A DNA stretch of 64,000 nt. Origin: Fallopia convolvulus (lineage: Eukaryota > Streptophyta > Magnoliopsida > Caryophyllales > Polygonaceae). The position numbers and the translations under genes are program-made. This document shows, one piece after another, positions 11,541 to 23,360 of this stretch. The notes under the pieces were generated by a model. The model saw only the letters and a list, made by a program, of their open reading frames with translations. It searched no databases and had not been told where the DNA came from. The stretch covers positions 43,577,820-43,641,819 of the forward strand of contig OZ024724.1 of assembly GCA_964016875.1 (NCBI GenBank). Reading direction: 5' to 3'. Position 1 is the first letter of the stretch, and every line of letters starts with the position of its first letter.

Positions 11541-12795
11541 TAATCAACACACAACAACATTCCAACACAAAGGGAACCCCATACTTAATCTCTAGACTCA
11601 CATGCATCTCAATCCAACATAAATCATCATGGACATCTTCTAACAATAGCTAAGCAAATAATCATTCTACATCATGATTAGGCTATAGCCAACAATTAAA
11701 CACATGAATCCACATGATATCACAAGAAGAGAGCAAAAACAACAAGGATCGACTTCCAGCCTATGTCGGGCCCGACTTACTCAACCTCGGTCCGACTTGT
11801 TGGACCGACTTCCACAACTCGGGCCCGACTCTACTGGGCACGTCGATCTCGACCTAGTTCATGCTTCGACTCTAACCTCAAATCAACCCAAATCATTCTA
11901 TCATGCACTTAAATTTCAAATTCAACCATCAAACATCCCTAATCGAAGTTCTAAATGGATCTAAGCATGCATAAACAACTTTAAAGCTCAATTTCACAAA
12001 TCATGCAAATCCACCATTGATGCTAAAGCTCAAGCTCTCAATCAAACATGGCATTACTCAATCTACGCAATGAAAGCACAAAATTTTCAAAGAAATAAGT
12101 AGAGATCGAGTAACACATACCGGATTCGAAGAGTATTTGAACTTTTGAACAAATAAGCAACTTAGAACTCAAATTTCCTAGATCTAGATCTAGATGGGGG
12201 ACAAAGGACTATATTGAACTCGAGATTTCTACTTGGATTCGGGTTTGGGAGGCCTTTTTGTGGTTGGAACGAGATGAAGTGGGAATGGATGTGGATCGAG
12301 TATGGTGATGAAGGGCGGCCGACTTGAGAGTTTTTGAGGGAGAGGGGTTGTGTTTTGGGTATGGTAGTTGATATGAAGATGATAGGTAGGTGGGGGGTGG
12401 TATTTAATGGGGGAAAGGGACAAATTAGGTCAAGGGCAAAATTGGCATTCGAACTAGTCGGATCAAGTTGGACCGACTTCATGGACCGACGTCCCTATGT
12501 CGGGCCCGACTTACCTAGGCTCGATGTGGGAGTATTCGGGTTGCCAATTTTTACTCCATCCTCATGCAACTTCTTTCCCATATTTCCATTTAAATATTTT
12601 CACCTCAAATCCTACACAACCTTGAAGGATGCACAACACCATAAATCCACAAAACACTAGATAGGGATTGGTTAGAGAAAAGCTAAGCTAAACTAAGAAA
12701 ATCAAACTAAAATTACGAAAAGAAAGCTACTAGCTCGGGTTGCCTCCCGAGAAGCGCTCGTTTAGAGTCACTAGCTTGACTTCCTAACCTCAACC
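11541..12795. other. Athila-A noncoding gap between protease and ORF2
   Basis: Holds the conserved CGGGAGGCAACCCG (minus strand, about 12736-12750), palindrome clusters at 11766-11850 and 12465-12515, and an A/C-rich stretch leading to a splice-acceptor-like site before ORF2. The region corresponding to RT-RNase H-integrase in related elements is absent. Confidence 0.7.
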
Positions 12796-15764
12796 TTATG
12801 GCGGGTGAAACACGGTGAATTGCTCGCCATTGTTATGCCCATTCCCATTGCCTTCATACCCATAAAACCACCAACGATGGTCCACATAGGCATGGCTCTC
12901 CGATCTCGGGCCTATCTCATCATACTCCTCCAACGGATGAGATTTCTCCTCCTTGCTTGCTCCATCATGTTTTTCTTGCCCTACACCATAGTCATCCAAA
13001 GTGTTCCTAGGAGATTCTATCATGTCACCTTTTAAATCACTAAGGCATATATAAGAGTCTCCTAGGTCATCATCCAAATCACTCAAGCAAATATAGGAAT
13101 CAAAATTTTGGGAAGAATTGTGATCTTCACCACCATTAAAAGGATATGAGTAAGGATACTCTTCGTCTCCTCTTGAGCTAGCATTGTTCCTTGACTCATC
13201 TTGATCCCTAAGTTGCTCCAACAACTCCCCCACTTGTATTTGTTCATTGAAGCTCTCATCACCCCCTAAAGCAACAACCTCCCTAGCAAATTCCACTTCT
13301 TCATGTTCTCTCTTGGCTCTCTCTTCAAGCTTTAGAATGGCCAAGGCGTCCGGCTCATTCAAAGCTTTGTTGAAGTGGAAATCTACCTTCTCTTCCCCAA
13401 TCTCAAAGGAGACCTTCCCGCTCTTGACATCGAACCTTGCCCCCGCCGTAGCTAAGAATGGTCTCCCTAAGATTATTGGAACCAAGGGATCCTCATGCAT
13501 GTCCAAGATCACGAAATCATCGGGGACAAAGTACTTTCCAACCCTCACCGGGACGTCATCCAATATTCCTTTGGCCTTGATGATGGAACCGTCGGCCATG
13601 GTTAGGGACATATCGGCCGGCTCGATTTCACCCAAATTTGCTCTTCGCCAAATGCTAGCGGGCATCACCGAAACACTTGCCCCAAGGTCACATAAGGCTT
13701 GGAAATTTTTAGACCTCACACCAATGGTTATAGCAAAACGACCGGGATATCCTAGCTTTTGTGGTAACTCCAAGGTCTTGACTTCGTCTTGCATTTCCAC
13801 TATGGACCTCTTCTTGCTCAAAATCTCCCTTAAAAACTTGGCATAAGATGGCATCTCACTCAATGCGTCGGTGAACGGGATGGAGATGTTCAAGCCTTGC
13901 AAGAGTTTGAGAAACCTCTTGAACTTGTTCTCAACAACATCTTTTGGCTTCTTCGAGGGATATGGGAGAATTGTTGCACCTTGAATCTTGCTCGGATCAA
14001 CCTCTTTGGACTTCCCTACTTCAATTGCAACATTTTCTGAATGGACCGACTTGGGCACCATGTCGGGCCCGATGTTGTGAATCTCGGTCCTAGGCAGAGG
14101 AGTTGGATCGAGGTCTGTGTATGTCGGTCCCGAGTCGCTCTCAACCTCGGTCCGTGGTGAAGGAGTCGATCTTCTTGCTGGGTCGACTGCGGGGAACGTC
14201 GGACCCGACTTGCTGGGTAAGTTGGTCCGACTCTCTTCGCTCTTCTTAGGCACGTGTGGCTTGGGTAGGTTTCGGCCACTTCTCAATCCAATTGCCCGGA
14301 CTTCATTTTGATTGTTTTGAGCTCGAGGATTCTCCTCGGGTCGGCCCGGAAGTCTCCCATTCTCTCTCGGGGCTTGAGTCGCAATTTGGGCAAATTGATT
14401 GTCGACTTGCCTCCTCCATGCACCAAACTCATTGAATTGGGTCCTCATCTCCTTGAACCCATCTCTCATTTCTTGAGCAAATGTTTGTAACTCATTGAAT
14501 CCCGGTGGTCTATATGGTGGTGGTGGCGCCCTTGGCTCGTTTTGGTTGAAGTTGTTGTTGTAGCTTTGAGCTTGACCGTTGTTCCACCGGCCATTGCCAC
14601 CATTGTTGAAGTTGCCTCTTCCACCGAAATTCCCTCGAACATAGTTTGCCTCCTCAATTCGCTCGGCCAAGCGCACTTGGCTCTCATTCGGACAAACTTG
14701 TGTAGCATGTGCAAAGGATCCACACTCCTCACAAGCTCTAGCATTTTGCTTGTAGTAGTGGACTTGCCTCTTGAGCTTGCTCACTTCACCTTCAAGGAAT
14801 TGGAGCTTCACATCTCTATCAATGTCTTCTCCCTTTGGATCATATAACTTCCTTGCACCTTCACCTTGAACTTTTACCTCCTTGCTAGCTTGACTCACCC
14901 CATACATGGCCTCATAATCGGATAGCTTGTCAAGTAGCTCCCAAGCTTGATCCGGTGTCAAGTCTATGAACCCACAATCGGTGTGGAGATTGAGCTTGTC
15001 CTTCGTTACCGGATTGATGCCTTGGAAAAAGATGTCTTGAAGCACATATGGTTGTTGGCCATGAGTAGGACATTGGCGCAACATCTCCTTGAAACGGTCC
15101 CATGCTTCGAAGAGAGGCTCATTCGGACCTTGTTGAAAACTTGCAATCTTCCTTCTCAACTCGGTTGTCTTTGAGGGCGGGAAGAACTTCATCAAGAAGG
15201 CATCATAGAGTGTCTTCCAAGTTGTGATTGACCTAGGAGCTTGGCTCTCGAGCCAATGTGTGGCCTTGCCCCCAAGTGACATTTGAACACCTTTTGAAGC
15301 ACATACTCCAATGTATCCTCTTCGGTAGAGATCGTCTCACACATGTCCACAAAGCGTTTGACATGCTCTATGGGACACTCATGTGGACGGCCCTCGAATT
15401 GATCTCGCTTGATGAGGGAGATGAATTGCGTCTTGATCTCAAAATTCTTGGCAACCTCGGGAAGCACAATAGTCGGCTCGGGTACCCTCAACTCCGGATG
15501 CATGTATTGGCGTGCATTCCGGGGTCGAGCGTTGAGTTGAGCCTCGGCTCTCATCCGTTGCTCCCGTTCTCTTCTTGCCACCTCCTCTTGATTGTCCCTC
15601 TCAAGTTGCAATCTAGCCATTTCGGCCCTAAGTCGAGCCAACTCCTCATCAACATGGAGAGCTTGATTCTCCATCCTGTTCCTTCTTCGGGCTTCCTTGA
15701 GAATACTTTCCGGATCACTCACAAACTCAAGCTCAAGTGTTCCTCGGGAGGAACGAGCTAGCAT
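12796..15764 (-). CDS. Athila-A gag-protease polyprotein with one frameshift
   Basis: Encodes the capsid (gag) protein and aspartic protease. The start at 15764 (MLARSS) follows an AGGTGT stretch like that before the Athila-C gag start. Features: an R/E-rich N-terminal coiled coil, a capsid region with FFPPSKTTELRRKIASF, a CX2CX4HX4C zinc knuckle (CEECGSFAHATQVC), an asparagine- and proline-rich linker, and a protease with active site CDLGAS and flap-like IILGRPFLATAGA. One base is lost at about 15281: FKCH-LG should read FK[W]SLGGK, as in Athila-C. The frames 15764-15192 and 15282-12796 are otherwise long and clean. The linker between knuckle and protease is studded with the family palindrome (14041-14240). 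No reverse transcriptase follows. Confidence 0.88.
14041..14240. repeat. Palindrome cluster in the Athila-A gag-protease linker
   Basis: TCGGGCCCGA at 14061, TCGGTCC-type copies at 14082, 14131 and 14154, TCGGACCCGA near 14199 and TTGGTCCGAC near 14222. Starts are mainly 21-23 bp apart. In the protein they give recurring SGPT, IGPD and PRTE words. Confidence 0.75.
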
Positions 15765-15892
15765 ACACCTATGAAACAAAAACACAAACCAAAACAAATC
15801 AAAAACAAACAAAGGGTTTGGGCTATTCCCTCACCCAAATCACTACAAAAACACAAGAAACTAACCAAATTGGCACTCAATGCACTTAGACT

Positions 15893-15910
15893 TCCCCGGC
15901 AACGGCGCCA
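15893..15910 (-). other. Athila-A primer binding site
   Basis: The minus strand reads TGGCGCCGTTGCCGGGGA, six bases inside the 5' LTR. This is the tRNA-Asp-type primer site used by Athila-group elements. Confidence 0.85.
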
Positions 15911-15916
15911 TTCTTT

Positions 15917-17341
15917 TGACCGCCCTCTCGGATGCGAGGGTCAAGAGATACAATTTATAACCCGACCCCGTTGTAGTACGTGGTGGGTGTCGAACACTCA
16001 GGAAGTCTACTCGATCGATGTGCCTAGATACTAGGAAGCTATAAAGGAGAGCATAAAACAAAGGAAAACAAAGAAAACAGTCGGGACCGACACTGAGGTC
16101 ACGTCGGGCCCGATGTTGGCGACAAGAGGAAGTCGGGACCGACACTGGGTAAGTCGGGCCCGAGGTAGCTGGGGATGTCGAACTCAAAGATTTTAAAAGT
16201 AGATCTTGGGCTTTTGGGTTCCTTCCCTAGTAGATCAAGGCTTTTCCACCCCAATTCAGGCAATGAGTGATGATCGGACTAGGATCGAGTGCTTTCGCCC
16301 TCGTACCAACCACGTCTACACCTCGATCCATGGGGAAATCCCCTTCGAAGAAAGGTCTTGAGATTGACACATGTTCACTTTCGCTACTTTGCCAATCTCA
16401 AGCCTTGATTCCCGACTTTCGCAAGGAATTGTAGCACCATGTAGAGTGGGTTCCTTAGATTAAACACTCAAGGCTATGGAATTGGGGTTTCTAGCCTAAA
16501 CCTAGCTAGGGTTTTCCCCCATAACCCAAGATCAAGGAGATCTACTCCATGTGACAAGCAAAGAAAGCAATCAAATCAAAAGAGAAAGCAATCATCATAA
16601 TCAATCTCAAAACAAAGCAAGGTTTCATTCAAATCCAAAGCAATCCACAAATACAAATCAAGGGTTTTCAAATCCACAAGATCAAAGCAAATCAAAGCTA
16701 AACAATCAACAAAACCTCTGAAGTCTTCCTCCTCCTTGGCCGATTCTCTCTCTCTTCCTCCTCTTCTCCTTCCTCCTTGCTCTCCAAGTATCCTCTTGGC
16801 TCCCTTGGAACCCCCCTTTTTGTGTGTGTGAGGGAACCAACTTTTTGGAACCCTTTCTTAGAAGACAAGAGGCCCTTTTATGGATTAAATGAGGGGCAAA
16901 AGTGGAAGTTCACAAATTCGTGCCTTGGAGCCCAAGTAGTCCGGTGACCGACTCGGACCGACACGGAGGAACCTCGGGCCCGAGGTACTGTGCAACTCGG
17001 TCCGAGGTTGGAAACTTCAAAGTCGGGCCCGACGTTGTTGCATCTCGGTCCTGACCTCGTTCCACCTTCTTCTTAGTTGGCTTCTCTTGTTCTTCTTCAT
17101 GGCTCGCTTCTCTCTTTCCCACTTTAGCTCGGCCTTTGCTCCATGTCTCGACCCTCCTTCAAATCCATCCTTGATTCATGCCAAATTACCTACAAAACAC
17201 ATAAAAGGTGCGTAGTCTCCGAATCTCATAGAAATACGGGAACTAAGCTAAAAAGGAACAAAACGCACAAGAAAAGGGGAAAAAGAAACATATTTACAAA
17301 GGAAATCACATATGAAAACACCACCAAATAGAGAGACATCA
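15917..17341 (-). repeat. Athila-A 5' LTR
   Basis: Same length as the other LTR (1425 bp) and differing at about ten sites by eye. Being next to the primer site, it would drive transcription on the minus strand. A CCATAAAAGG TATA-like box lies near 16874-16883. Confidence 0.93.
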
Positions 17342-17712
17342 ATAATGGTGCAATATTTATCATCTGTAGACTGTAGTTTTGGCTAATTATGTGATACATA
17401 ATTCCTGTATGAAGTGTCTTATTTGGGAAGAACTCTGAAGTGCAAGGTCACACATAATTTTTTTAAACAAACATTTTCTTTTGTCTCTTAATATGTTTAT
17501 TCAAGATCAGTTGATTAGTTTGTCTTCATTTACTCTCTCTCTTTCTCTCTGATGATCTTGGTGGGTTGATCACTGAATTCCATTGCTCCAATGCATGCAA
17601 TTTTGGAAAGTGGAATCTTGTATCCTCCTCCATATGTGTCTTCTTTCTTAAAAATTTACATTCAATTGCCTTGCTGCTATCTTAAGTTGCTTCGTCTCTA
17701 TCATATAAATAG
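17342..17712. other. ATG16-derived intron, right of the Athila-A insertion
   Basis: Begins with the right ATAAT duplication. T-rich and noncoding, it ends in AAATAG before the next exon-like block. Confidence 0.5.
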
Positions 17713-18078
17713 GTCAATGCACTATACAAAGACATGATTGATCAATAAAAGGCAAGTAGTATAGAACAGCTTGCTGGCCTGCAAGTAGATGTTGTGGTTC
17801 GTCAAAGTGAGGAGGGTGTGGAGTATTTTGTAGAATCAACCATGCCAGGCACATGCAAGAACAAAATCAAGGCCCATGACGGTGGATGTGCTTCTTTGCT
17901 TTTCAAGCGCAACACATGAAGATTGATTTGTGGTGGACAAGATCGAACCATTAAAATGTGGGATATAACCACAAGAAGTCTAACCCACACCCTCCATGGC
18001 AATCTCGGCTCAATTCTTGATCTTTCTATGACATGTGATGACATAACACCTATAGGAGGCAGTTGCTCCAACATGATA
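17713..18078 (+). pseudogene. Captured ATG16-like fragment, linker and first WD40 repeats
   Basis: The plus frame reads VNALYKDMIDQ-stop-KASSIEQLAG, VVRQSEEGVEYFVESTMP, KIKAHDGGCASLLF, a stop, then LICGGQDRTIKMWDITT and LTHTLHGNLGSILDL. This is the segment of plant ATG16 that joins the coiled coil to the WD40 propeller, with a recognisable WD repeat (GGQDRTIKMWD). Two in-frame stops and the loss of the remaining repeats make it a pseudogene. It directly continues the exon at 6127-6345, which ends in AERLNE where the family continues with an NALY-like sequence. One captured gene has therefore been split by Athila-A. Confidence 0.75.
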
Positions 18079-18189
18079 ACAATACAGTTATCATAATTAT
18101 TTATATTAGAATTATAGTATTTATTTTTCTTGATGTTAGGTAGATTTTGTAATATTTCCTCACTATAAATAAAGATTTATAATGTTTTA

Positions 18190-18818
18190 TATTTGATCTA
18201 TTTTGTGAGAATAACCTTTCTCGTTAAAACATCTTTTTATATCGACCAAATACAATTTTCTCACTGAAAGTACACATTTAGCGATGAAGCATAATTCAAT
18301 GATGAAAGGTCGCGCAATAGCGAGGAATAACTTTTTGTTGTAAAAAAGTGCATGTATCGAGACAATATTTTCTCGCTAAAAGAGTATAAATAACGAGGAA
18401 TTTGATTTTCTCGATAAAAAGTACATATCTCGAGCAAAAAAAATTGTCGCTAATATTAAAGTATTTTAATTACAACAATTTTAACGACAAAATAAAAAGG
18501 ATTAGCGAGAAAAATTATTTGGTCGACAATAGTATTCAATGACCATTGTCTAATCCTTCATCTTATTTGGCAACAAAATTATATACCTTTTTGCGAGAAA
18601 AATAATGGTCGCGAAATTATAATACTGAGGAAAGCTATCGTCATCGAGAAAAGGCTTCTCCGAGAAAATATTTTTTTCCTCGTCAAAACCCTTCCTTGAC
18701 GAGCTTTCTGCGACGAACTGACGAGGAAATTAATTTCCTCGCCAAACACCTTCAGCGACAAAATCTCCACTTTTAGCCAGGAAAATTTTTCTCGCTAAAA
18801 CACCTTTCTGTTGTAGTG
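18190..18818. repeat. CACTA right subterminal and terminal repeat region
   Basis: Dense TAGCGAG, CTCGCTAAAA and GACGAG words in both orientations match the vocabulary of the left subterminal block. The stretch ends in the inverted terminal repeat at 18805-18818. Confidence 0.75.
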
Positions 18819-18821
18819 ATA
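18819..18821. repeat. Right ATA target-site duplication of the CACTA
   Basis: ATA directly follows GTTGTAGTG, the reverse complement of the left terminus. Confidence 0.75.
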
Positions 18822-19500
18822 TACTCAAAACCAGGTATATACGTGTTCTACCACATACATAAATTGCAATCCATAGTTGTAAATATAAAACATTGAATAC
18901 TGCAAAATAAAACTATGTATATATATACACTCAAAACCATGTATATACGTATTCGAGCAAATTATTTAATGGATTGGATTTCATCATTGCTCAAATCTAA
19001 AATCATGAATACAGACATATAAAACCATGAATCATATGTTCAATATAAAGTAAACACTCGATACATATCTTGAATAATATGTTCAATATCATGTATACAC
19101 TCCATACAGATATTGATCATGTATATAAAAATTACAAACATGTATATAAATAACGGGTTTCATGTATATGCATATGCGAGGTTTCTCAACCGTGAGAATG
19201 GAAACTGATTTTATGGTTCCTAAAATTACGGGATATTGTAGATCTGAAATTAAATGGAAACTGTAAGATTGGATGGAGAAAATCACGTAATTATCAGATT
19301 TAATTGCCATTAAATTTTTTGCATATTTAAAAAAAATCAGATATTGTAGTTCTCTCTCTCTAGGTACTTATTGCATACAAAAATCCCCATAATAAGTTTG
19401 ATACTCCCTATAATTACCACCGTAGATTAGGTTCAATCTAACGCTCTATATTGCGTCACAAGGTAGCAATATAAGAATGGTCTTATTGGAACCTACCTAC
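18822..19500. repeat. Dispersed repeat, right part of the copy broken by the CACTA
   Basis: Closely similar to 57539-58188 over its whole length, including many ATGTATATA words and the shared end GGTTCAATCTAACGC ... TAGCAATATAAGAATGGTC ... AACCTACCT. Noncoding. It may be the terminal region of a Mutator-like element. Confidence 0.7.
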
Positions 19501-19505
19501 CTACC

Positions 19506-19547
<42 letters not shown>

Positions 19548-19553
<6 letters not shown>

Positions 19554-19940
19554 TTCAAGTAAGAAGAGTTCTTAGAGTGTGAACAGTTTTGTATTCATGA
19601 TTTTGAGTTATATATGCATGATTTTGTATGACTATATTCATTATCTTGAGTTAATCGCTTTTTATGAATATATAACTTAAACATATGATTATGTAACTCT
19701 ATAAGCATGATAAAGAGATGGAATATAAAAAAACTTCAAAAATACAATAATATAAAAATATGAATATGCGACTTATAAACATGAATATAGTGTAATATGA
19801 AAAGAATGAATATGAATGAATATGCAACTCAAAAATATGAATATGAATATACAAAATCATGAATATACTACTCAAAATTATGAATACAAACTGTTCACAC
19901 TTTCACACTCTAAGAATGGTTTTACTTGAACTCACCTTTT
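19548..19940. mobile_element. Foldback MITE
   Basis: The left end (AGTTCAAGTAAGAAGAGTTC, then TTAGAGTGTGAACAG) is matched by the inverted right end (GTTCACAC...CACTCTAAGAATGG, then TTACTTGAACT). The outer 40-60 bp pair with small gaps. The middle is A/T-rich and noncoding. GA and TA microsatellites flank it, so the target duplication cannot be read. Confidence 0.7.
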
Positions 19941-20240
19941 TATATATATATATAGATAGTATTAGGTTCTATAGATACCCCTTAGAGTGATACACAATGA
20001 CGGAATATAAGACACATGATCTAATTAAAATAGACGGATTAGATTAATTGAAAATTTTGGTGGGTAGGTGCAATACACTAGATAAAAATCTCTACCATAA
20101 TTTTAGGCAAGTTGGGATTTAATGCTGATTTAATGCTAAGTAGATCTCACAACCAAAGGAGCGGTTTTTGGAAACACCAAATGCTCTATTTTATGGATCG
20201 CCGTCGATTCAAGCTCTTCTCCAATTCAAGCTATTATCTG
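19941..20240. other. Left end of a possible Mutator-like element, split by Athila-B
   Basis: From about 19968 the sequence (TAGGTTCTATAGATACCCC) resembles the inverted right end near 58150-58185. Sequence just before 20240 continues at 56065, where a 5'-leader-like stretch goes on. No complete gene. Confidence 0.35.
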
Positions 20241-20245
20241 AGCGT

Positions 20246-21095
20246 TGTTGAGAGGGTATTCTTGACAACAAATAAATTTATAATAAAGACTCCGCTGAGT
20301 ATAGGGGAGTCAGGATCGTTCCATGGGATTCAAGGTTGTTTATCTATCGACTACTAAAAATCAAACAAAAGAAATCAAAACACACACAAGCAGCCTCATT
20401 AACGACTTTGTCAGGGTCGTTAACGAACCACTGTAGACAGAATTCCAAAACTAACGACCTAGACAGGTTCGGTACCGAGCCAACGAACTCAGTAAGAATA
20501 TCATCTTTAAGAAAAATCAAATAAAACAAAGATCTAGGACAAGGGTTACCACAACATAGTCATGCACACAAGCTCGTAAGAAGATAATATCATGCCTTTA
20601 AATGGATAGATGCATCAACTTTCATTGACTTAGCAAGTAAATTAATCTACTTTGATAAACCAATTCACTCGATTGCTTGTTTCGGATCTAAAGCTTGAAA
20701 CTTTCGTATTATATCAACCTTCAAGTTTATAACTTTCTCTTTCAATCAAGTCAACAACTCAAATTACCTTAACTTTCATCTTGGTATAAGCACAACGAAA
20801 AATCTCAACAATAGATAAAAGGCATTCAACACATAATCCTACTCACCAAACATGCATAACTATGCTGGTTTTAACCCCGACCCTAGATTAAAAGACTACT
20901 CATTAATCATGATTAAGAAACAAATGAATTCAATCAAAGAAAACATTGAAAACAAAACACTACTCAAATTAATAAATATCGTCTTACAGAGATTCAGAAG
21001 AAAACCCGAGAAAAACACAAAACAACGAACCAAAACTTTGACTAACAACTTCGGTAACTTTCATCCACCGAGCTCTCGATCTCCGATCTCGATCC

Positions 21096-21132
<37 letters not shown>

Positions 21133-21744
21133 TCGGCTCTTCTTCCTCTCTTCTCTGATCAATCCCCCCTCTATCTATGCTAGATAGAAGGCTATTTATA
21201 CTAAAAAGGCTAGAAACTAAAAAAGGCTAAAAGATAAAAACTTTCCTAAAAAGATAGAAATAAAACCCTAAAAAGATAGAAATAAAATCTAGAAAGATAA
21301 CAAGACCTAAAATATAATATAATAACCCTAAAATCATAAAAAAGATAATCTACCGACACGGAAATAAATCTCCGCACAGGATCGGTAAGTCACAAAATCA
21401 ACCTCTCGAATATTCTATCTCATGGCCTCGTTAACGAGCCCTCACAACCTCGTTAACGAGCTTGGGCTTGGCTTCTTCAATAATACTTCACTCCAAAAAC
21501 TTGAACATCATCTTCTTCACCTTGTATTCCTCCATCTTTCATCGTAGCTCATCAAATTCAGCTCCAAAAAGCATCATTTCCTTGTTAAAACCTACAAAAA
21601 GACACAAAACGGAGTAGCTTCCATATTTTTCACAAAATATGCAAAACTATCCAAAAACACACAAAACTAACCCTAAACTTATCAAAACTAAACCTAACAA
21701 ACTAAGAAAACCTATCAAAACCTATACTAAAAACACGAACATCA
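20246..21744 (-). repeat. Athila-B 3' LTR
   Basis: TG at 20246, CA at 21743-21744. It holds TCG-N4-CGA pairs at 20396/20417, 20448/20469 and 21428/21450, a CT microsatellite (about 21099-21130) and a clean TATA box (TATAAATA on the minus strand, 21193-21200). Confidence 0.93.
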
Positions 21745-23360
21745 AAATACCCCATACTTAGACTTGCTTGTCCTCAAGCAATCACTAAATAATAGTAAAA
21801 ACCAAACAACATACTCATCAAATTATAGCCATCTTCTAAAAAGCAACATCTACACATAGAAGAAAAATAACAAATTATTATTAATGTCATCACACACATA
21901 TGTGCACCAAAAATAGACACAAGAAAATACAATCCAATCTCACAAGGGATAATGTGTTTCTCTCAACTCTCATGTGTTTAAGCCTATAAATATCTCTCTC
22001 AACTCATCTTATATACAAAAACTCATAGAAATTGGAATTTATATCACCAAACTCTCTACCTAAGATTTGTCAAAACAAACAAAAATCATCAAGAGAACTC
22101 AGGGGGGTCAATGAAAAACTTCATAGAAGTTTCCATTCGGCCGGGTTGTAATGAGGCTTGGTAATGACAATAAGGCGTGGAAAATATTTTGGCTATGTGG
22201 TGCTAATAATATCCGGGAATCAAAGACTCCTAAAAACTCACAAAATACCAAAACACTCATAAAATAACCAAACTCACTCTTCTTATAAACTCTATGCACT
22301 TCTTACTTCTTCACTTTTTAATTTTTTTCTCTTTTCTCTTTTTTTTCCCTTTTTTTTCTTTCGCTGCCTCGTTAACGAACCACTTCAGGGTCGTTAACGA
22401 TCTTCATCGTGTACTCCTCTTCCAACAACTTCCTTTTATGCATCTTTTGTACCAAGAGATCTTTCTTTTACACAATTAACTCAAGAGACTTCCAATCTAC
22501 CCTTCCCAACAATCCTTCAATTTCAACCCAAACATAACATCTCTCTCTTTTCTTTTCAACACTCAACAAAATAATTTCCTCTCCAAATCTAAGTCCTAAT
22601 CCCCGGATAGGGTCAAGCTTATCTCGGCTAGGGAACAATTTTGTGGAGCTAAAAATAAAAGGCTTCAGGCTCAAGTTGGCTGTCAAAAGAAGGATAATGC
22701 AAGGGTGGATAAGGAATAATAAGGCTTATAAAAATAAGTTCTCTATCATCTGATTTTCATAAGTAATGAACTATAAATCTTATACAAGTCTCAAGTAATA
22801 GATAACCATCACAATTCCAAGAGATAATATGCATATAGAGAGCAAATCACACAAAAAGAAGAGGGATTCTTAATGTTCTCCCTATAAGGCCAAAAATTTC
22901 TCACAAGGTTAATTTTTGTTGGACTGCATCACTTATGCTAAAAAGCTATATGTGCTCCATTTTATCAAATGCTATTCCTTCCTAAAAACAACTTCATAAT
23001 AATGAATCCAGCTATATTCTCAAAGACATGATTGCAAGGAATTATATGATCATGCTAGCAACTACTATCATAGAACATAAGAAAGGGATATCTATCAATT
23101 CTAAAACTCTTTTTTTTAAATTTTTCAAAATTTTTTGATTTTTTTTATGGAATAAAAACTAACAAAGCACAAAAGACAAACAAGACATAAAACTTTCTAC
23201 TTTCTCCCACCCCATACTTAAAATTACAGTGTCCCCACTGTAAGAAAAATAAGAAGAAGGAAAGAAATAGAAAAGAAAAACACAAGAAAACAAGAAAAGA
23301 GAAAACAAAAACTTACAAAGTCTCAGAAGTGGAAAACAAGGAAAACATCTTCAAGCTGAA
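21745..23360 (-). other. Athila-B 3' untranslated region
   Basis: Internal polypurine-like tract AAGTATGGGGTGGGAG at 23205-23220 with GGGGACAC upstream; terminal tract AAGTATGGGGTATTTT at 21745-21760. The conserved block ATTCGGCCGGGTTGTAATG lies at 22135-22153, and a palindrome pair at 22369/22391. No coding sequence. Confidence 0.7.

Larger units (their letters stand above)
6531..17341 (-). mobile_element. Athila-A: complete but pol-deficient Athila-type Ty3 retrotransposon
   Basis: Two LTRs of 1425 bp (6531-7955 and 15917-17341), each TG...CA, flanked by a perfect ATAAT duplication (6526-6530 and 17342-17346). By eye they differ at about ten positions, so the insertion is young. Reading on the minus strand: 5' LTR, primer site, gag-protease, noncoding gap, ORF2, long 3' untranslated region with two polypurine-like tracts, 3' LTR. 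Reverse transcriptase, RNase H and integrase are entirely missing: the protease frame ends at 12796 and is followed almost at once by the GGGAGGCAACCCG sequence that follows integrase in Athila-B and C. It must have moved using enzymes supplied by another element. It sits in an intron of the captured ATG16 fragment. Confidence 0.93.
1178..18818. mobile_element. CACTA (En/Spm) DNA transposon carrying captured gene fragments, split by Athila-A
   Basis: The left end reads CACTACAACAGAAA at 1178 and the right end is its reverse complement, finishing at 18818. Both are flanked by a direct ATA (1175-1177 and 18819-18821), the 3-bp duplication typical of CACTA elements. Arrays of short GCGAG/CTCGC-containing repeats lie just inside each end, as expected for CACTA subterminal regions. 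Inside are a TNP2-like transposase remnant, a VAMP71-like fragment and two ATG16-like fragments. Removing Athila-A (6531-17341) leaves about 6.8 kb. No intact transposase remains, so it is a non-autonomous, gene-capturing CACTA. Orientation is not clear, so no strand is given. A related sequence at 57.48-58.2 kb keeps the uninterrupted insertion site. Confidence 0.88.

Noticed and set aside
13247..13846. 199-residue open frame on the plus strand
   Set aside because: It is the antisense shadow of the Athila-A protease coding region. The minus-strand frame has the protease motifs.
21097..21131. CT repeat as a regulatory element
   Set aside because: Simple microsatellite in both Athila-B LTRs and not in A or C. 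Nothing ties it to regulation.
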